Assembly: GCF_019097855.1 (NCBI RefSeq)
Contig: NZ_JAHRGL010000016.1
Span: 38,842 to 102,841 of the forward strand
Direction: 5' to 3'
From: Geopseudomonas aromaticivorans
GTDB lineage: Bacteria > Pseudomonadota > Gammaproteobacteria > Pseudomonadales > Pseudomonadaceae
DNA: 64,000 bases
Shown: positions 55,675-64,000 of the stretch, piece by piece
Layout of the letters: each line of letters opens with the position of its first letter
How positions within the stretch are numbered: position 1 is the first letter of the stretch
Made by a program: the position numbers and the translations under genes
The notes under the pieces: model-generated
Told to the model about the DNA's origin: nothing
The model's database searches: none
The model's input: the letters and a program-made list of their open reading frames with translations, nothing else

Positions 55675-58233
55675 ATGGCCAACATCAAGCAAGACACCAT
55701 GCCGGTGATCCGCGACCTGCGCGAGTTCGATCCGCGCTCCGGCAACCTGCTGGAGCGCCTGGTCTTCAATTACCGACCGTTGTTCGTGGTGTTCATGGTG
55801 CTGGTCACCCTGGTGCTGGGCTACATGGCGCTCACCCGTCTGGAGCTGCGTCCCAGCTTCGAGAAGATGATTCCGCAGAGCCAGCCCTACATCCAGAACT
55901 TCCTGGAGAACCGCAAGTCGCTGCGCGGCCTGGGCAACTCGGTGCGTGTGGTGGTGGAGAACACCCAGGGCGACATCTTCGATCCCGAGTACCTGAACGT
56001 GCTCAAGGAGATCAACGACGAGCTGTTCCTCGCCGAAGGCGTCGACCGCGCCTGGATGAAGTCGCTGTGGAGCCCGGCGGTACGCTGGACCGAGGTCACC
56101 GAAGAAGGCTTCCAGGGCGGCACGGTGATGCCCGACAACTACGCGGGCGCGCCGGCCGACATTGAGCAGCTGCGCCAGAACATCAACCGCGCCGGCATCG
56201 TCGGCAGCCTGGTTGCCAAGGACTTCAAGTCGAGCATGCTGATCGTGCCGCTGCTCGACCAGGATTCGGTCACCGGCCACGGCATCGACTACCACCGGTT
56301 CTCGCGGATGCTCGAGGAGAAGCTGCGCGCCAAGTACGAGTTCGCCGGCGACGCCAAGGCTCTAGCGAGCGGCGAGGAGGGCAGCGGCAAGTACAAGATC
56401 CGCGTGATCGGCTTCGCCAAGCTGATGGGCGACCTGATCGACGGCCTGATCCAGGTGATGATGTTCTTCGCCCTGGCGGTGGTCACTTCGCTGGTGATCA
56501 TCTTCCTCTACACCCGCTGCGTGCGCAGCACCCTGCTGGTGGTCGCCTGCTCGCTGACCGCGGTGGTCTGGCAGCTGGGCATCGTCGCCGCTCTGGGCTA
56601 CGCCATCGATCCCTACTCGATCCTGGTGCCCTTTCTGATCTTCGCCATCGGCGTGTCGCACGCGGCACAGAAGATGAACGGCATCATGCAGGACATCGGC
56701 CGCGGCACCCACAAGCAGATCGCCGCGCGCTACACCTTCCGCCGCCTGTTCATCGCCGGGGTCACCGCGCTGCTGGCCGATGCGGTCGGTTTCGCCGTGC
56801 TGATGCTGATCGACATCCCGGTGATCCAGGACCTGGCGATCACCGCCAGCATCGGCGTGGCCGTGTTGATCTTCACCTCGCTGCTGCTGATGCCGGTGGC
56901 GCTGTCCTACATCGGCGTCGGCCGCAAGGCTGCCGAGCGGGCCCTGCGCATCGACTCGCGCGCCGCCCAGCACCGCGGCTTCGGCAAGCTGTGGGACCTG
57001 CTCGACCTGTTCACCACCCGCAAGTGGGCGACCGGCGCGGTGCTGGTGGCGACGCTGATGGGCATCGGCGGCTTCGTGGTCAGCCTGCAGCTGAAGATCG
57101 GCGATCTGGACAGCGGCGCTCCGGAGCTGCGCGCGGACTCGCGCTACAACCGCGACAACGCCTACATCACCAGCCACTACGCGCTGTCCAGCGACACCTT
57201 CGCGGTGATGATCAAGACCGCGCCGGAAGGTTGCCTGAACTACCAGACCCTGGTCCTCGCCGACCGCCTGGCCTGGGAACTGCAGCAGCACCCGGGGGTG
57301 CAGACCACCGTGTCGCTGGTCAACGCGGTGCGCCAGATCACCGCCGGCACCTTCGAGGGCAACCCGAAGATGAACAGCATCCAGCGCAACCAGGACATGC
57401 TGAACTACGCCGCCCAGCAGGCCTCGGTGAACGCCCCGGAGCTGTTCAACAGCGACTGCTCGGTGATGCCGGTGATCGCCTACCTCAAGGACCACAAGGC
57501 CGAGACCCTCGACGAAGTGGTAGCTATCGCCGACAAGTTCGCCCGCGAGAACAGCAGCGAGGAGCGCCAGTTCCTGCTGGCCGCAGGCAGCGCCGGCATC
57601 GAGGCGGCGACCAACATCGTGGTGCGCGAGGCCAACCGTACCATGCTGCTGTTCGTCTACCTGGCGGTGACGATCTTCTGCCTGTTCACCTTCCGCAGCT
57701 GGCGGGCGACCCTGGTCGCGCTGCTGCCGCTGGTGCTCACCTCGGTGCTCTGCGAGGCGCTGATGGTGGCGATGGGCATCGGCGTCAAGGTGGCGACCCT
57801 GCCGGTGATCGCCCTCGGCGTGGGCATCGGCGTCGACTACGCGCTGTACCTGCTCAGCGTGCAGCTGCACTACCAGCGCAAGGGCCTGTCGCTGTCGGAA
57901 TCCTACGAGAACGCGGTGGCCTTCACCGGCCGGGTGGTCGGCCTGGTCGGCATCACCCTGGCCGCCGGCGTGGTGGGCTGGGCCTGGTCGCCGATCAAGT
58001 TCCAGGCCGACATGGGCATCCTGCTGACCTTCATGTTCGTCTGGAACATGCTCGGCGCGCTGATCCTGATCCCCGCGCTGTCGTACTTCCTGCTGCCCGA
58101 CAAGCGCAGCGGCGCCGTCGCCGCCAAGTCGGTGGAAGCCGCTTCCACCTCGACCTCCACCGAGGTCCACCCGCAAATCCACCCCAGGTTCGAAGCGTGC
58201 ACCGAGGGTGGCTTGTTAAAAAATCAGCGGTGA
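55675..58233 (+). CDS. MMPL/RND-family transporter (module 2)
   Basis: An 852-residue RND protein closely similar to that at 14236: same NFLENRK, SHAAQKMNGIMQD, DSGAPELRADSRYN and LGVGIGVDYALYL motifs. It differs by an insert near 215-230 and a C-terminal Ser/Thr-rich tail. A hydrophobe or lipid transporter is likely. The family C repeat follows before the acyl-CoA dehydrogenase gene. Confidence 0.9.
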   Translation: MANIKQDTMPVIRDLREFDPRSGNLLERLVFNYRPLFVVFMVLVTLVLGYMALTRLELRPSFEKMIPQSQPYIQNFLENRKSLRGLGNSVRVVVENTQGDIFDPEYLNVLKEINDELFLAEGVDRAWMKSLWSPAVRWTEVTEEGFQGGTVMPDNYAGAPADIEQLRQNINRAGIVGSLVAKDFKSSMLIVPLLDQDSVTGHGIDYHRFSRMLEEKLRAKYEFAGDAKALASGEEGSGKYKIRVIGFAKLMGDLIDGLIQVMMFFALAVVTSLVIIFLYTRCVRSTLLVVACSLTAVVWQLGIVAALGYAIDPYSILVPFLIFAIGVSHAAQKMNGIMQDIGRGTHKQIAARYTFRRLFIAGVTALLADAVGFAVLMLIDIPVIQDLAITASIGVAVLIFTSLLLMPVALSYIGVGRKAAERALRIDSRAAQHRGFGKLWDLLDLFTTRKWATGAVLVATLMGIGGFVVSLQLKIGDLDSGAPELRADSRYNRDNAYITSHYALSSDTFAVMIKTAPEGCLNYQTLVLADRLAWELQQHPGVQTTVSLVNAVRQITAGTFEGNPKMNSIQRNQDMLNYAAQQASVNAPELFNSDCSVMPVIAYLKDHKAETLDEVVAIADKFARENSSEERQFLLAAGSAGIEAATNIVVREANRTMLLFVYLAVTIFCLFTFRSWRATLVALLPLVLTSVLCEALMVAMGIGVKVATLPVIALGVGIGVDYALYLLSVQLHYQRKGLSLSESYENAVAFTGRVVGLVGITLAAGVVGWAWSPIKFQADMGILLTFMFVWNMLGALILIPALSYFLLPDKRSGAVAAKSVEAASTSTSTEVHPQIHPRFEACTEGGLLKNQR

Positions 58234-58280
58234 ATGGCCGCAACGACGGCTACTGAAGAAGGCCGGAAATAGCCACCGAC

Positions 58281-58398
58281 CGTCACTCCCGCGCAGGCGG
58301 GAGTCCAGGTGCTGCGGGCCTTGTGGATGATTCCCCTTCGGGCCAGCGCAAGCGCTGTTCAGCGATGAAGCCGCTGTCCCGCCCGCGCGGCAATGACG
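58281..58398. repeat. Long intergenic repeat, family C copy
   Basis: CTCCCGCGCAGGCGGGAG arm, CAGCGCAAGCGCTGTTCAGC core, CCCGCCCGCGCGG arm; same as 35706-35822 in order and orientation. Confidence 0.75.
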
Positions 58399-58448
58399 AC
58401 CTCTTCGGCGTTTCCCAACAACAACAGCAATCAGGGTGAGAGTTCCCA

Positions 58449-60227
58449 ATGTCCGATTACAAAGCGCCCCTCCGCGATATGGATTTCGTCCTCAACGAAG
58501 TCTTCGCAGTTTCCAACCTGTGGGCCGAGCTGCCGGCGCTGGCCGAGGTCGTCGACACCGACACCGCACGCGCCATCCTCGAGGAAGCCGGCAAGGTCAC
58601 CGCGGGCGTCATCGCTCCGCTGAACCGCAGTGGCGACGAAGAAGGCTGTTCCTGGCACGAAGGCGCGGTGCAGACCCCGGCCGGGTTCCCCGCGGCCTGG
58701 CGCACCTACGCCGAAGGCGGCTGGGTCGGCGTCGGCGGCGCGCCGGAGTTCGGCGGCATGGGCATGCCCAAGGTGATCGGCGCCCAGGTCGAGGAAATGG
58801 TCAACTCGGCCAACCTGTCCTTCGCCCTGTACCCGATGCTGACCGCCGGCGCCTGCCTGGCGTTGCTCAACCACGCCAGCGATGAGCTCAAGGCGCAGTA
58901 CCTGCCGGCCATGTACGAAGGCCGCTGGGCCGGCTCCATGTGCCTGACCGAGCCGCACGCCGGCACCGACCTCGGCATCATCCGCACCAGGGCCGAACCG
59001 CAGGCCGACGGCAGCTACAAGGTCAGCGGCACCAAGATCTTCATCACCGGCGGCGAGCAGGACCTGTCCGAGAACATCATCCACCTGGTGCTGGCCAAGC
59101 TGCCGGATGCCCCGGCCGGCGCCAAGGGCATCTCGCTGTTCCTGGTGCCCAAGGTGATGGTCGAGGCCGACGGCTCGCTGGGCGAGGGCAACGCGGTGAG
59201 CTGCGGCTCCATCGAACACAAGATGGGCATCAAGGCCTCGGCCACCTGCGTGATGAACTTCGACGGCGCCACCGGCTACCTGGTCGGCGAGCTGAACAAG
59301 GGCCTCAACGCTATGTTCACCATGATGAACTACGAGCGCCTGGGCGTCGGCATCCAGGGGCTGGCGCTGGGCGAGCGTTCCTACCAGAACGCCGTCGAGT
59401 ACGCCCGCGAGCGCATCCAGAGCCGTGCGCCGACCGGCGCGGTGGCCAGGGACAAGGCGGCCGACCCGATCATCGTGCATCCGGACGTGCGCCGCATGCT
59501 GCTGACCATGAAGGCGCTCAACGAGGGCGGCCGCGCCTTCTCCAGCTTCGTCGCCCTGCAGCTCGACCTCGCCAAGTACGCCGTGGACGCCGCCACCCGC
59601 AAGCGCGCCGAGGAGCTGGTCGCCCTGCTGACCCCGGTGGCCAAGGCCTTCCTCACCGACATGGGCCTGGAAACCACCATCCACGGCCAGCAGGTGTTCG
59701 GTGGCCACGGCTACATCCGCGAGTGGGGCCAGGAGCAGCTGATCCGCGACTGCCGCATCACCCAGATCTACGAAGGCACCAACGGCATCCAGTCGCTGGA
59801 CCTGATGGGGCGCAAGGTGGTCGCCAGCGGCGGCAGCTACTACCGGCACCTGTCCGAGGAGATCAACGCCTTCATCGCCGGCGCCGACGCTTCCCTAGCC
59901 GAGTTCACCGGCCCGCTGAAGGCCGCGGTGGACAACCTCGACCAGCTGACCGCCTGGGTGATCGACAAGGCGCAGACCAACCCCAACGAGATCGGCGCCG
60001 CCTCGGTCGAGTACCTGCACGCCTTCGGCTACACCGTGTATGCCTACCTGTGGGCGCGCATGGCCACCGTGGCGCTGGCCAGGCAGGGCGACGACGATTT
60101 CTACGCCAGCAAACTCGGCACCGCGCGCTTCTACTTTGCGCGCATCCTGCCGCGCATCCACTCGCTGAGCGCCTCGGTGCGTGCCGGCAGCGCGAGCCTG
60201 TACCTGCTGGACGCCGAGCAGTTCTGA
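58449..60227 (+). CDS. Large acyl-CoA dehydrogenase (DmdC/FadE-like)
   Basis: A 592-residue acyl-CoA dehydrogenase with the extra C-terminal domain of the DmdC (3-methylmercaptopropionyl-CoA dehydrogenase) and related long-chain group. CLTEPHAGTDLG (about 160) and FITGGEQD (about 198) bind substrate and FAD; Glu442 in QIYEGTNGIQ is the catalytic base. AACAACAACAG and GGGTGAGAG precede the start. Next gene downstream is the acyl-CoA ligase. The substrate may be a fatty or aryl-alkanoyl-CoA. Confidence 0.92.
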   Translation: MSDYKAPLRDMDFVLNEVFAVSNLWAELPALAEVVDTDTARAILEEAGKVTAGVIAPLNRSGDEEGCSWHEGAVQTPAGFPAAWRTYAEGGWVGVGGAPEFGGMGMPKVIGAQVEEMVNSANLSFALYPMLTAGACLALLNHASDELKAQYLPAMYEGRWAGSMCLTEPHAGTDLGIIRTRAEPQADGSYKVSGTKIFITGGEQDLSENIIHLVLAKLPDAPAGAKGISLFLVPKVMVEADGSLGEGNAVSCGSIEHKMGIKASATCVMNFDGATGYLVGELNKGLNAMFTMMNYERLGVGIQGLALGERSYQNAVEYARERIQSRAPTGAVARDKAADPIIVHPDVRRMLLTMKALNEGGRAFSSFVALQLDLAKYAVDAATRKRAEELVALLTPVAKAFLTDMGLETTIHGQQVFGGHGYIREWGQEQLIRDCRITQIYEGTNGIQSLDLMGRKVVASGGSYYRHLSEEINAFIAGADASLAEFTGPLKAAVDNLDQLTAWVIDKAQTNPNEIGAASVEYLHAFGYTVYAYLWARMATVALARQGDDDFYASKLGTARFYFARILPRIHSLSASVRAGSASLYLLDAEQF

Positions 60228-60529
60228 TCGCGTCCCTCCGCACCCGCCACGCCCCCTAGCCGGGGCGTGGCGGCGCCTTCCTCCTCCTCGCCATTCCCCC
60301 GGTTTCCGCGCTGTGCGGCGGGCTGCGCACGCCCTGCAGCGGCGCTGCCTGTCACCAAATGACAAGTTCGTGGCGTGCGAAGTGAAGCGGTCGAGGGGAG
60401 GGCTATTTACTGTTCGTTCCATAGAGGGGGAACCAGGCTCTCCGGACGCGCGCTCCGGCCTGGGCGAATACCGGTTCTCCCGCGTGCAGCGAACCCGAAT
60501 TTCAGAATGGCTAAGTTGGGAAAACAACA
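60228..60529. promoter_or_regulatory. Intergenic region before the acyl-CoA ligase
   Basis: 302 bp. The first half is GC-rich with no gene. The AraC-type direct repeat is at 60350-60382, and the -10-like TTTACT at 60406. AACAACAATGG overlaps the ligase start codon. Confidence 0.65.
60350..60382 (+). promoter_or_regulatory. AraC-type direct-repeat operator 4
   Basis: TGTC-ACCA-AATG (60350) and TGGC-GTGC-GAAG (60371), 21 bp apart; second half-site one base off. TTTACT starts 35 bp after it. GGGGAGGGCT is shared with operator 3. Confidence 0.75.
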
Positions 60530-62191
60530 ATGGCGACGACAAAAATAATTCCGCCTGCGCAAGGTGCCTACGACTACCAACTGCTGATCAAGCGCCTGCT
60601 GCTGTCCGGCGTGCTCTACCAGCCGGAACAGGAAATCGTCTACTCCGACAAGCTGCGCTACAGCTACCGCACCCTCAACGAGCGCATCCAGCGCCTGGCC
60701 AACGCGCTGAGCGCGGCCGGGATCAAGGCCGGCGACACTGTGGCCCTGCTCGACTGGGACAGCCACCGCTCGCTGGAATGCTTCTTCGCCGTGCCGATGC
60801 TCGGCGCGGTGCTGCACACGGTGAACGTGCGCCTGTCGCCGGAGCAGATCGTCTACACCATAAACCATGCCGAGGACGACATCGTCCTGGTGCATGACGA
60901 CTTCCTGCCGCTCATGGAGCAGATCCACGGCGAGCTGACCACCGTGAAGGGCTACGTCCAGCTCACCGAGGGCAGCGCCCGGCCGACGCAACTGCCGGTA
61001 CTGGGCGAGTACGAGGCGCTGCTGGCCGGCGCCGCCAGCCACTTCGAGTTTCCCGACTTCGACGAAAACTCGGTGGCGACCCTGTTCTACACCACCGGCA
61101 CCACCGGCCATCCGAAGGGCGTGTACTTCACCCATCGCCAGCTGGTGCTGCACACCCTCAACGAGCTGGGCACCTTCGCCGCCTACGAGGGCCAGCCGCT
61201 GCTGCGCTCGAATGATGTGTACATGCCGATCACGCCGATGTTCCACGTGCACGCCTGGGGCGTGCCCTACGTGGCCACGGCGCTGGGCGTCAAGCAGGTC
61301 TACCCCGGCCGCTACGAGCCGAACATGCTGGTCCGCCTGTTCCGCGAGGAGGGGGTGACCTTCTCCCACTGCGTGCCGACCATCCTGCAGATGATGCTGG
61401 ACTGCGAGCTGGGCAAGCAGACCGACTTCGCCGGCTGGAAGATGCTCCTCGGCGGCAGCGCGCTGACCCAGGGCCTCGCCCGTCAGGCCAGCCAGCAGGG
61501 CATGCTCATCCATGCCGGCTACGGCATGTCCGAGACCTGCCCGCTGCTGACCCTGACCCACCTGCGCGCCGAAGACCTCGCCCTGCCGCTGGACGCGCAG
61601 CTGGCGGAGCGCATCAAGACTGGCGTGCCGATCCCGCTGGTCGACCTGCGCATCGTCGACGCTGCCGGCCACGACGTGCCGCACGACGGTGAAGCGCTGG
61701 GCGAGATCGTCGTCCGCGCACCCTGGCTGACTCAGGGTTACCTGAAGGAGCCGGAGAAGGGCGCCGAACTCTGGGAGGGCGGCTGGCTGCACACTGGCGA
61801 CATGGCTTCCATCGACGCGCGTGGCGTGGTGGAGATCAAGGACCGCATCAAGGACGTGATCAAGACCGGCGGCGAGTGGATCAGCTCGCTGGAGCTGGAG
61901 AGCCTGATCAGCCAGCACACGGCGGTCGCCGCGGTCGCCGTGGTGGGCATTCCCGATGCGCAGTGGGGCGAGCGGCCGCTGGCCCTGGTGGTCTGCGCAC
62001 CGGGCGAGAGTCTCGACCAGCAGGCCATCGAGGTGCACCTGCAGCAGTTCGTCGCCAGCGGGCACATCAACAAGTGGGCGATCCCACGGCAGATCCGCTT
62101 CGTCGCCGACATCCCGAAGACCAGCGTCGGCAAGATCAACAAGAAGCTGATCCGGGAGAACGAGCTGGCCGCAGTCGCAAGCCATCGTTGA
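60530..62191 (+). CDS. Acyl-CoA synthetase, AMP-forming (AlkK/DmdB-like)
   Basis: A 553-residue ANL-family ligase. The P-loop is TTGTTGHPKG, the A5 motif YGMSETCP, and the hinge/core KDRIKDVIKTGGEWISS, ending in the catalytic Lys of TSVGKINKK. It activates medium- or long-chain or related acids to acyl-CoA. Length and motifs match AlkK- and DmdB-type enzymes. It has its own copy of the AraC-type operator, so it belongs to the same regulon as the DUF1302-RND module. Confidence 0.92.
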   Translation: MATTKIIPPAQGAYDYQLLIKRLLLSGVLYQPEQEIVYSDKLRYSYRTLNERIQRLANALSAAGIKAGDTVALLDWDSHRSLECFFAVPMLGAVLHTVNVRLSPEQIVYTINHAEDDIVLVHDDFLPLMEQIHGELTTVKGYVQLTEGSARPTQLPVLGEYEALLAGAASHFEFPDFDENSVATLFYTTGTTGHPKGVYFTHRQLVLHTLNELGTFAAYEGQPLLRSNDVYMPITPMFHVHAWGVPYVATALGVKQVYPGRYEPNMLVRLFREEGVTFSHCVPTILQMMLDCELGKQTDFAGWKMLLGGSALTQGLARQASQQGMLIHAGYGMSETCPLLTLTHLRAEDLALPLDAQLAERIKTGVPIPLVDLRIVDAAGHDVPHDGEALGEIVVRAPWLTQGYLKEPEKGAELWEGGWLHTGDMASIDARGVVEIKDRIKDVIKTGGEWISSLELESLISQHTAVAAVAVVGIPDAQWGERPLALVVCAPGESLDQQAIEVHLQQFVASGHINKWAIPRQIRFVADIPKTSVGKINKKLIRENELAAVASHR

Positions 62192-62451
62192 ACGTTAACG
62201 GGACCATGGGCTTTGAGCTGGCAAGTTGTTGCCAGCCTGCTGCTTTTCACCGCCGTGAGTGATTGCGTGGCGGTGGTTGGGCTGCCCCTCGGCACTGTGG
62301 GGCCACTAGAAGCGTTACCAGCAACGACCAAGGGCTTCCTTGGTCGTTGCGTTTGAGCGAGAGTGTATTCCTGCCGGCTACGACCGGTGGACGGTGGCAA
62401 AGGTCGCCGCGGCGATTCCAAAAACAATTGACGCTGAAACAAGGGGTTTAC

Positions 62452-63324
62452 ATGTCCGATCTGGTTCGCATGGGTGTTCTGCTGGGGGCGCTGGCTCTGC
62501 CGGCAGCTGTCGTTGCCGCGGAGAATTCACCGCCGGTGGCGGGAAGTTCGCAATATGCACAGGAGGAGCAGGCGGCGAGAGCCATGTTGGCCAAGGCTGT
62601 CGCTTACTATCGTCAGGAAGGCGAGAAGGCGCTGGCCACATTCAGTCGCCGCGGGCCGTTCACTGTCGATAATCTCTACGTCTACGTGGTCGACGCGCAG
62701 GGCGTGCTGGTAGCCAGTGGCGGGCCGTCGATCCTGCTGGCCGGTCAGGATATCGGCGAGGCGGTCGGCGCCGAGGCGCGTGCCAAACTGATGTCACGGG
62801 AGGGTGGCGAAGGGCACATCGGGGAGATCGAATACCCCTTCCGCGACTGGACCCTCGACGGCAAGGTCGTCAAGAAGCACACCTTCTATCAGTGGGTCGG
62901 CGACCATGTCATTGCGGTCGGCTACTACATGCCGCGCGCCGACTCGACCGATGCCCGCAAGCTGCTCGATGAGGCGGCCAAAGCGGTGGCCAGCGAGCCT
63001 CAAGCCACTATCGACGCCATCAACAAGTTCGACAAGCGCTACTACCAGGGCGATCTGTACGTTCTGGTCGTCGACCTGCAGACCAAGCGCTTCGTCGCCC
63101 ACGGCTACAACCGACGCTTGCTGGCGCGTGACTTCGCCTCGATCAAGGGACCGGATGGCAAGGTGATCGGCCAGCCAATGCTCGACATTGCCCTCAACAA
63201 GGGCGAGGGCGAGTTCGACTATCAGTGGCTCAACCCGGTGACCAAGCAGAACGAGCCGAAGCACGCCTACATCCGCCGGGTCGGCAACTACCTGGTCGCG
63301 GTGGGCTACTACCAGCCCCAGTGA
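62452..63324 (+). CDS. Periplasmic protein with two Cache domains
   Basis: A 290-residue protein with signal peptide (to VVAAENS), no TM segment and no signalling output domain. Two similar units (about 45-165 and 185-290) each carry the sCache_2 pattern (YVYVVDAQGVLVA and YVLVVDLQTKRFVAHGYN; DWTLDGKVVKKHTFYQWVGDHVIAVGYY and NYLVAVGYY). It probably binds a small ligand, as stand-alone ligand capture or as an accessory of a chemoreceptor. Start 62452 has AAGGGG. Confidence 0.78.
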   Translation: MSDLVRMGVLLGALALPAAVVAAENSPPVAGSSQYAQEEQAARAMLAKAVAYYRQEGEKALATFSRRGPFTVDNLYVYVVDAQGVLVASGGPSILLAGQDIGEAVGAEARAKLMSREGGEGHIGEIEYPFRDWTLDGKVVKKHTFYQWVGDHVIAVGYYMPRADSTDARKLLDEAAKAVASEPQATIDAINKFDKRYYQGDLYVLVVDLQTKRFVAHGYNRRLLARDFASIKGPDGKVIGQPMLDIALNKGEGEFDYQWLNPVTKQNEPKHAYIRRVGNYLVAVGYYQPQ

Positions 63325-63370
63325 GGGCCTGGTGTCCCGGTCAAACAGGGCTTGGATCGTCCCTGAAAAA

Positions 63371-63404
63371 AAGAGCCACTGTCCCATGCGGGGCAGTGGC
63401 TCTT
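63371..63404. terminator. Bidirectional terminator
   Basis: AAGAGCCACTGTCCC pairs with GGGGCAGTGGCTCTT around an ATGC loop. Minus-strand reading gives a TTTTTTT run, so it ends etfD; the plus side has a weaker T-rich tail (GCGTTTT) after the Cache gene. Confidence 0.85.
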
Positions 63405-63471
63405 GCGTTTTCGGGCTTGGCTACTGCAGAGGAGGTCCGCCAGCTGACGGGCGGATCCTCGGGGCTGCGCC

Positions 63472-64000
63472 TTACATGTTGGGATAATTCGGCCCGCCGG
63501 TGCCTTCCGGCGCCACCCAGGTGATGTTCTGCGCCGGATCCTTGATGTCGCAGGTCTTGCAGTGCACGCAGTTCTGCGCGTTGATCTGGAACTTCTTCTC
63601 GCCGCTTTCCAGGGTGACGATCTCGTACACCCCGGCCGGGCAATAGCGCTGCGCCGGCTCGTCATACAGCGGCAGGTTCTTGCCCAGCGGGATCGAGGCA
63701 TCGACCAGCTTCAGGTGGCAGGGCTGGTCTTCCTCGTGGTTGGTGTTGGAGAGGAACACCGAGGACAGCTTGTCGAAGCTCAGCTTGCCGTCCGGCTTGG
63801 GATAGTCGATCTTCGCGCACGCGGCAGCCGGCTTCAGGCAGGCGTAGTCCGGCTGGTTGTCGTGCAGGGTCAGCGGGATCTTGCCGCCGAACAGGTTCTG
63901 GTCGACGAAGTTGAACGCGCCGCCGAGGATGGCGCCGAACTTGTGGATGGCCGGACCGAAGTTGCGGCTGCAGAACAGCTCGTCGTACAGCCAGCTGTTT
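63472..64000 (-). CDS. etfD: ETF-ubiquinone oxidoreductase (3' part; N-terminus beyond window)
   Basis: The minus-strand frame is open from the window edge to 63472 and gives the C-terminal part of ETF-QO: YDELFCSRNFGP, then LTLHDNQPDYACLKPAAAC and the ferredoxin segment with cysteines in RYCPAGVYE and NCVHCKTCD holding the [4Fe-4S] cluster. The enzyme passes electrons from acyl-CoA dehydrogenases through ETF to ubiquinone in the membrane. It ends at a strong terminator. A decayed copy of its last segment lies at 5144-5243. Confidence 0.95.
   Translation of the reverse strand, partial: NSWLYDELFCSRNFGPAIHKFGAILGGAFNFVDQNLFGGKIPLTLHDNQPDYACLKPAAACAKIDYPKPDGKLSFDKLSSVFLSNTNHEEDQPCHLKLVDASIPLGKNLPLYDEPAQRYCPAGVYEIVTLESGEKKFQINAQNCVHCKTCDIKDPAQNITWVAPEGTGGPNYPNM

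Overview
The window is GC-rich, tightly packed DNA with catabolic operons on both strands. Gene content, Pseudomonas-type intergenic palindromes and A-rich leader motifs resembling Crc/Hfq targets suggest a Pseudomonas-like gammaproteobacterium that degrades aromatic and hydrophobic compounds. The species cannot be named from the sequence alone.

Layout. (1) 1-4675, minus strand: an acyl-CoA catabolic operon of thiolase, 3-hydroxyacyl-CoA dehydrogenase, an acyl-CoA dehydrogenase/APH-kinase pair and a DUF6285 protein. It looks like a split version of the ACAD10/ACAD11 or levulinate (LvaABC) 4-hydroxyacyl-CoA machinery. (2) 4965-6727: a small secreted protein, an ETF-QO C-terminal relic, a cytochrome c and an SDR. 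(3) 6801-16662: a BenM/CatM-type LysR gene, then DUF1329 preceded by a collapsed DUF1302 copy, then an intact module of DUF1302 porin, DUF1329, YCF48-repeat protein and MMPL/RND transporter. (4) 16776-34890: a DmpR/XylR-type sigma-54 activator, a thioesterase, a sigma-54 promoter, catechol 2,3-dioxygenase and multicomponent phenol hydroxylase. After an interruption that includes an AT-rich HEPN-like gene comes the meta-cleavage lower pathway, ending in a [2Fe-2S] ferredoxin. (5) 34987-48184: quinone reductase, SulP transporter, two TauD-type dioxygenase/BKACE pairs, quinone oxidoreductase, a translationally coupled MFS-DsbA-Rieske-YeiH operon and a two-subunit CoA transferase. (6) 49136-62191: an AraC regulator, a hydrolase, the second DUF1302-DUF1329-YCF48-MMPL module, a large acyl-CoA dehydrogenase and an acyl-CoA ligase. 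(7) 62452-64000: a double-Cache periplasmic protein and the 3' end of etfD (ETF-QO).

How it may work together. Phenols are hydroxylated to catechol, cleaved by the extradiol dioxygenase and taken through the dehydrogenase/4-oxalocrotonate branch to pyruvate and acetyl-CoA. No hydrolytic-branch dmpD is seen. Two shared operator families link distant operons. An ATACC-N5-GGTAT dyad (the LysR BenM/CatM ATAC-N7-GTAT pattern) precedes both DUF1302 copies and the lower phenol operon. A tandem TGTC-N4-AATG direct repeat, spaced exactly 21 bp, precedes four operons and probably defines the regulon of the local AraC regulator: TauD/BKACE 1, quinone oxidoreductase/TauD/BKACE 2, hydrolase plus porin-RND module, and acyl-CoA ligase. 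The regulon looks like a self-contained uptake and oxidation system for an unidentified hydrophobic substrate. ACAD/ETF-QO would drain electrons, and BKACE-derived acetoacetate could be activated by the CoA transferase.
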